Below, piece by piece: positions 31,809 through 35,123 of a DNA stretch of 35,123 nucleotides. Each line of letters begins with the position of its first letter. The first letter of the stretch is position 1. Source of the stretch: an uncultured Prevotella sp. (GTDB lineage Bacteria; Bacteroidota; Bacteroidia; Bacteroidales; Bacteroidaceae); the NCBI GenBank assembly GCA_900314455.1, contig OMVI01000117.1, forward strand, positions 1 to 35,123. Direction: 5' to 3'. The notes below the pieces were generated by a model. The model ran no database searches, was not told the origin of the DNA, and worked only from the letters and a program-made list of their open reading frames with translations. The position numbers and the translations under genes were made by a program.

Positions 31809-33077
31809 ATGAACACGACTGAACTTCAACGCGTTAAACAACGATATAATATTGTAGGCAACAGCGACGGACTTAACCACGCCCTTGATGTGGCATTGCA
31901 AGTCGCGCCGACAGACCTCAGCGTGCTCATCGTAGGCGAAAGCGGTGTAGGTAAGGAGATTTTCCCGCGTGTTATACACGATAATTCACCACGTCGGCGT
32001 GAGAAATATTTTGCTATAAACTGTGGCTCAATACCTGAAGGCACAATCGACAGTGAACTTTTCGGTCACGAGAAGGGCGCATACACTGGCGCAATAGGGG
32101 AGAGCGAAGGATATTTCGGTGTCGCAAACAAAGGAACAATCTTCCTTGACGAGGTCGGAGAGCTTCCTCTTGCTACACAGGCGCGTCTGCTGCGTGTACT
32201 GGAGACAGGCGAATATATCCGTGTCGGTGGTCAGGAAATCCGTAAAACTGATGTCCGTATCGTTGCCGCTACGAACGTAAACATGCGTAAGGCGGTGAGC
32301 GAAGGCAAGTTCCGCGAGGATCTTTACTATCGTCTAAATACAATTCCAATACAGGTTCCGCCTCTCCGCGACCGTGGAAACGACATCATTCTGCTGTTCC
32401 GTCTCTTCGCAATGCAGATGGCTGAGAAGTATCGTTTGCCAAAGATAACCCTCACAGAGGATGCTAAGCAGATGATGCTGAAATACAAGTGGCCGGGCAA
32501 CGTGCGTCAGTTGAAGAACATAACGGAACAGATGTCGGTCCTGAGCGAGAAGCGTGAAATCGATGTAGATACACTGAAGAAGTTCATTCCGCAAGATGAG
32601 GAGAGCACGCAGCTTGCTACCATACAGGGCGGAGGGCGCCATAGCTATGAGAGCGAACGTGAAATTCTGTATAAGATATTGTATGAGCTCCGTGGCAACG
32701 TCAGTGACCTGCGCCGTGACTTGAATACGGTGAGAAAGCAACTCGACGAGGCTCGCCACTTGGAGGGTGTTGCCGGTTTTGAAAGACTTCCACAGCAGAA
32801 TGGCAATTTCCCTGCAACGATAGGCGGCGAGTACGAGAATAGCACCGCTGACAGCAACCGTCAGCCTGCCAATCAGGTCGAAGATGCTGTTGCGGAGGAA
32901 ATTTCGGAGCCAGAGACGCTGAACCTCAACGACCTAGGACGGCAGATGGTGGAGAAGGCTTTGGAACGTAACAACGGCAACAGGAAAAAGGCTGCGCAGG
33001 AACTGGGTATCAGTGACCGTACGCTTTATCGTAGGATAAAGCAGTATGGACTAGACAAGAAAACGAGCAAGGAATAG
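31809..33077 (+). CDS. Sigma-54-dependent Fis-type transcriptional activator
   Basis: A 422-residue bacterial enhancer-binding protein. The AAA+ domain begins almost at the N-terminus: Walker A GESGVGKE at 43-50, the sigma-54 contact loop GAYTGA at 90-95 (a tyrosine variant of GAFTGA), Walker B IFLDE at 111-115, and LREDLYYRLN-type sensor sequences. After residue 250 comes a variable linker with a charged helical part. The C-terminal Fis-type helix-turn-helix is NRKKAAQELGISDRTLYRRI. There is no receiver, GAF or PAS domain, so activity is not controlled by an attached sensor. It leads an operon with lptE, a TPR-like gene and secG, with only 4 nt to lptE. Its target promoters are unknown. Confidence 0.93.
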   Translation: MNTTELQRVKQRYNIVGNSDGLNHALDVALQVAPTDLSVLIVGESGVGKEIFPRVIHDNSPRRREKYFAINCGSIPEGTIDSELFGHEKGAYTGAIGESEGYFGVANKGTIFLDEVGELPLATQARLLRVLETGEYIRVGGQEIRKTDVRIVAATNVNMRKAVSEGKFREDLYYRLNTIPIQVPPLRDRGNDIILLFRLFAMQMAEKYRLPKITLTEDAKQMMLKYKWPGNVRQLKNITEQMSVLSEKREIDVDTLKKFIPQDEESTQLATIQGGGRHSYESEREILYKILYELRGNVSDLRRDLNTVRKQLDEARHLEGVAGFERLPQQNGNFPATIGGEYENSTADSNRQPANQVEDAVAEEISEPETLNLNDLGRQMVEKALERNNGNRKKAAQELGISDRTLYRRIKQYGLDKKTSKE

Positions 33078-33081
33078 GACA

Positions 33082-33645
33082 ATGTTTCGAAACTTCAATT
33101 TTCATAGCCGTAAATGTGTTGACAGGCGTAATGTTAAGCGTCTGTCGGGCTTGCTGACGGTGCTTGTTACCGCTGTCGTTCTTGTGGCATGCTCTGTCAG
33201 TTATAAGTTCAACGGAGCCAGCATAGACTATTCCAAGACGAAGACAATACAGATTGAGGACTTCCCGAACCGTGCAGCGTACGTGTGGGGACCTATGGCA
33301 ACGATGTTCAACAACCAGCTAAAGGACGAATATGCCAGCCATACGAAACTTCAGCAAGTACGTCGTAACGGCGACTTGAAGATAGAAGGTGAGATAACGC
33401 AGTACCAGCAGCGCAACAAGAGCGTAAGCAGTGAGGGCTATTCGGCGCAAACCGAGCTCTCAATGACTGTCAACGTGCGTTTCACCAACAACAAGGATCA
33501 CAATCAGGACTTCGAGCGCCAGTTTACGGCAACACAGAGTTACGAGACGACGCAAAGCCTGAACTCAGTGCAGGAAGAGTTGGTCACAAACATGATTAAA
33601 GACCTTGTGGACCAAATTTTCAATGCTACGGTAGCTAACTGGTAG
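33082..33645 (+). CDS. lptE: LptE family LPS-assembly lipoprotein
   Basis: A 187-residue lipoprotein. A long positively charged N-region (residues 1-22) precedes a hydrophobic helix ending in LVAC, with Cys37 as the lipid anchor. The alternative start at Val18 or a later codon would give a more usual signal length, but no other ATG is available in frame. The mature part has SVSYKFNGASIDYSKTKTIQ, NRAAYVWGPMATMFNNQLKD and LKIEGEITQYQQ, typical of Bacteroidetes LptE, which plugs and stabilises the LptD outer-membrane channel. Adjacent to the sigma-54 activator (4 nt) and the TPR-like gene (7 nt). Confidence 0.87.
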   Translation: MFRNFNFHSRKCVDRRNVKRLSGLLTVLVTAVVLVACSVSYKFNGASIDYSKTKTIQIEDFPNRAAYVWGPMATMFNNQLKDEYASHTKLQQVRRNGDLKIEGEITQYQQRNKSVSSEGYSAQTELSMTVNVRFTNNKDHNQDFERQFTATQSYETTQSLNSVQEELVTNMIKDLVDQIFNATVANW

Positions 33646-33652
33646 GGCAATA

Positions 33653-34459
33653 ATGGAACTGCTGCAATACATAGAACATCCGGAGACGTTGAACCGTGAG
33701 AGCCTTTACGAACTAAGAGCACTTACGGCACTATATCCGTACTATCAGCCGGCGCGGATTCTGCTCCTGACGAACTTGTATTTGCTTCATGACTCTTCGT
33801 TTGACGAGGAACTGCGGCGTGCTGCCATGTACATAACAGACAGGCAGAAGCTCTTCAAACTCGTTGAGGCTGCGCATTATCAGCTCAGACACGAGAAGAT
33901 AAAAACAACAGGAAAACAAGGCGGTAGGGTTGAGCCTGACGAGAAAATCAGTAGTCCGTCTTCTGCATCAGAGGCTTCTTCGGAAGAGCCCGACCGTACA
34001 ACAAAACTCATAGACGACTTCCTCGACCAGATGCCAAAGGACGAACCGGAAGAGGAAAAACAGCGAAAACCAACCGTGGCGGACGCTACTGTTGACTATG
34101 TCGCTTATCTGTTGAGCGAAGACAAGGACGAAAAGGCGGACGAAGGGGAGCAAAAAGAAACTCCGCAACTCAAAGGCCAGGAACTCATTGACGACTTCCT
34201 GGAGAACGACGACGGCAAGATGACGTTGCAGGAAGATCCTGAATATGAGCCGGAGATAGAAACTCAGGCTGATAGCGACGAAACTGGCTACTTCACGGAG
34301 ACTCTTGCCCGGATTTACATAAAACAAGGCAGATATTCCAAGGCTTTGGAAATTATTCGCCGTTTAAATTTGATTTATCCGAAAAAAAATCGTTACTTTG
34401 CAGATCAAATTCGATTTCTTGAAAAATTGATAATAAATAATAATAAAAATAACGAATAG
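33653..34459 (+). CDS. TPR-like protein of the lptE-secG operon
   Basis: A 268-residue soluble protein with helical ends and a long acidic, low-complexity middle. Residues 1-80 form helices (ESLYELRALTALYPYYQPAR, LFKLVEAAHYQLRHE). About 85-205 is rich in E, D, K and P with two short repeats, KLIDDFLDQMP and ELIDDFLEND. The C-terminal TETLARIYIKQGRYSKALEI looks like one tetratricopeptide hairpin. No signal peptide is seen. The function is unknown; in Bacteroidetes a protein of this kind lies between lptE and secG. The stop is 2 nt before secG. Confidence 0.8.
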   Translation: MELLQYIEHPETLNRESLYELRALTALYPYYQPARILLLTNLYLLHDSSFDEELRRAAMYITDRQKLFKLVEAAHYQLRHEKIKTTGKQGGRVEPDEKISSPSSASEASSEEPDRTTKLIDDFLDQMPKDEPEEEKQRKPTVADATVDYVAYLLSEDKDEKADEGEQKETPQLKGQELIDDFLENDDGKMTLQEDPEYEPEIETQADSDETGYFTETLARIYIKQGRYSKALEIIRRLNLIYPKKNRYFADQIRFLEKLIINNNKNNE

Positions 34460-34461
34460 AA

Positions 34462-34914
34462 ATGTACACATTATTTGTAATCATTATCGTCATTGCATCG
34501 CTTCTGATGATTGGCATCGTGCTGATTCAGGAGTCTAAGGGAGGCGGTCTGGCTTCAAACTTCTCATCTTCAAACCAAATCATGGGTGTCCGTAAGACCA
34601 CGGACTTCATAGAGAAGACAACATGGGGACTTGCCATCGTAATGGTAGTATGCAGCATTGTCTGCGCTCATGTAGCTCCAACAGCTGACGCTGACACGTC
34701 TGTTGTTGAGAAGACGGCAGGCAGCAGCACAGCTAATCCTAACACAATGCCTAACTTCGGAGCAAGTCAGCAGCAGAAGCAGGGCGCCGCTCAGCAGAAG
34801 CAAGGCACACAGCAGGGGGCTCAGCAGCAAGGTACAGCTCAGCAGCAGGGTGCAGCTCCCGCAGCACCGGCTCAGGGCGGACAGCAGAACAACGCTCAGG
34901 CACCTGCAAAATAA
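34462..34914 (+). CDS. secG: Preprotein translocase subunit SecG
   Basis: A 150-residue inner-membrane component of the SecYEG translocon. The two transmembrane helices lie at about 3-20 and 53-73, with the conserved loop VLIQESKGGGLASNFSSSNQ followed by IMGVRKTTDFIEKTTWGLAI between them. The C-terminal 50 residues are an unusual tail rich in Q, A and G (QQQKQGAAQQKQGTQQGAQQ and similar), encoded by imperfect CAG-containing repeats that could vary in length by slippage. It is the last gene of the sigma-54 activator operon, starting 2 nt after the TPR-like gene. Confidence 0.93.
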   Translation: MYTLFVIIIVIASLLMIGIVLIQESKGGGLASNFSSSNQIMGVRKTTDFIEKTTWGLAIVMVVCSIVCAHVAPTADADTSVVEKTAGSSTANPNTMPNFGASQQQKQGAAQQKQGTQQGAQQQGTAQQQGAAPAAPAQGGQQNNAQAPAK

Positions 34915-34930
34915 ATAAAAAAACAAAAAA

Positions 34931-34969
34931 GTACGGGTTTTGTTTGCGTATAACAAATAAAATCCGTAC
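34931..34969. other. Long hairpin overlapping the tRNA-His promoter
   Basis: GTACGGGTTTTGTTTG (34931-34946) pairs with CAAATAAAATCCGTAC (34954-34969) over 16 positions, two of them G-U, with a 7-nt loop. It follows secG by 16 nt. The A-rich run before it (34915-34930) becomes a U-run only on the minus strand. As a terminator it therefore points leftward, while for secG it would lack a U-tail. It contains the -33 box and the first bases of the -7 box of the promoter at 34943-34974. Confidence 0.55.
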
Positions 34970-34974
34970 CTTTG
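34943..34974 (+). promoter_or_regulatory. Promoter upstream of tRNA-His
   Basis: TTTG (34943-34946), 20 nt spacing, TACCTTTG (34967-34974), an excellent match to the Bacteroidetes consensus. Transcription would begin near 34981, about 90 nt before the tRNA. Confidence 0.7.
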
Positions 34975-35071
34975 CACTCGCTTTCTGAATGCATCGCCAT
35001 TGAAAGTCTTTGGACATACAACTTAGACTCGATGAAAATGGGGAACAAAATCAGCAAAGCAACCGTAATAC

Positions 35072-35123
35072 GGTGGGCGTAGTTCAGTTGGTTAGAGCGT
35101 CAGATTGTGGTTCTGAATGTCGT
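35072..35123 (+). tRNA. tRNA-His (GTG anticodon), cut by window end
   Basis: The acceptor strand GTGGGCG starts at 35073, with the extra 5' G (35072) characteristic of tRNA-His encoded in the DNA. The D arm GTTCAGTTGGTTAGAGC follows. The anticodon stem TCAGA/TCTGA encloses the loop TTGTGGT, giving anticodon GTG. The variable loop begins before the window ends, so the T arm and 3' acceptor strand are not visible. Confidence 0.9.

Noticed and set aside
35032-35082. Mini open frame (16 codons) running into tRNA-His
   Set aside because: It lacks a ribosome binding site, ends inside the tRNA and is the kind of frame expected by chance in a tRNA leader.

Overview
The window looks like a chromosomal segment of a Bacteroidales bacterium, most probably Prevotella or a close relative. 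The evidence is threefold. Promoters have the Bacteroidetes form (a TTG/TTTG box about 19-22 nt upstream of TAnnTTTG). Several genes are typical of the group: a DUF4837 lipoprotein, a DUF4922 fusion protein, a Porphyromonas-type agmatine deiminase, and a sigma-54 activator-LptE-TPR-SecG gene string. Most genes also lack a strong Shine-Dalgarno sequence. Genus-level placement is inference.

Region 1 (about 1-16.1 kb) is an exopolysaccharide/capsule locus of the Wzx/Wzy type. A leftward operon runs from an initiating sugar-phosphate transferase (15440-16072) through an SLBB outer-membrane export protein, a Wzz/GumC-like chain-length protein and an EpsG-like Wzy polymerase. It continues with three GT2 glycosyltransferases, a LicD-type phosphotransferase and a Wzx flippase (4207). 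A secreted parallel beta-helix protein (9108-10385) sits on the opposite strand in the middle and splits the operon. At the left end, reading rightward, are a decayed CotH-like pseudogene, a cytidylyltransferase/Gfo-Idh-MocA fusion, an SDR oxidoreductase and a frameshifted lipoprotein gene. Together with LicD, the fusion and the SDR suggest that a CDP-activated alcohol is made and its phospho-alcohol transferred onto the polysaccharide.

Region 2 (16.4-18.2 kb) holds a coiled-coil zinc-ribbon protein and a Nif3-like protein. It is followed by a 1.35-kb gene-free island (18173-19522) packed with three families of interspersed repeats. Family A is an element of about 160-180 bp with perfect 31-bp terminal inverted repeats. 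Family B is a C/G-rich palindrome of the CCTCCCC...GGGGAGG kind. Family C is an A/T-rich unit found next to B. Copies of B also lie in frame inside two protein-coding genes.

Region 3 (19.5-27.0 kb) carries the agmatine-to-putrescine pair aguA-aguB. It then has an AmpG-like MFS permease and a 1288-residue multidomain protein (degenerate GT, GT2, DUF4922 with an HxHxQ motif, SpoIID/LytB), both leftward. The last two may work together in peptidoglycan turnover.

Region 4 (27.1-31.4 kb) is a rightward operon: rlmN, a DUF4837 lipoprotein, a PdxA-fold protein that has lost all three metal-binding histidines, and a YbhN-like membrane protein. Region 5 (31.8-34.9 kb) is the sigma-54 activator, LptE, TPR and SecG operon. 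The window ends inside a tRNA-His gene.

The strongest leads for a second look are the PdxA-fold protein with a dismantled active site, the GT/DUF4922/SpoIID fusion beside an AmpG-like permease, the CDP-alcohol/LicD decoration set, and the repeat families that contribute coding sequence.
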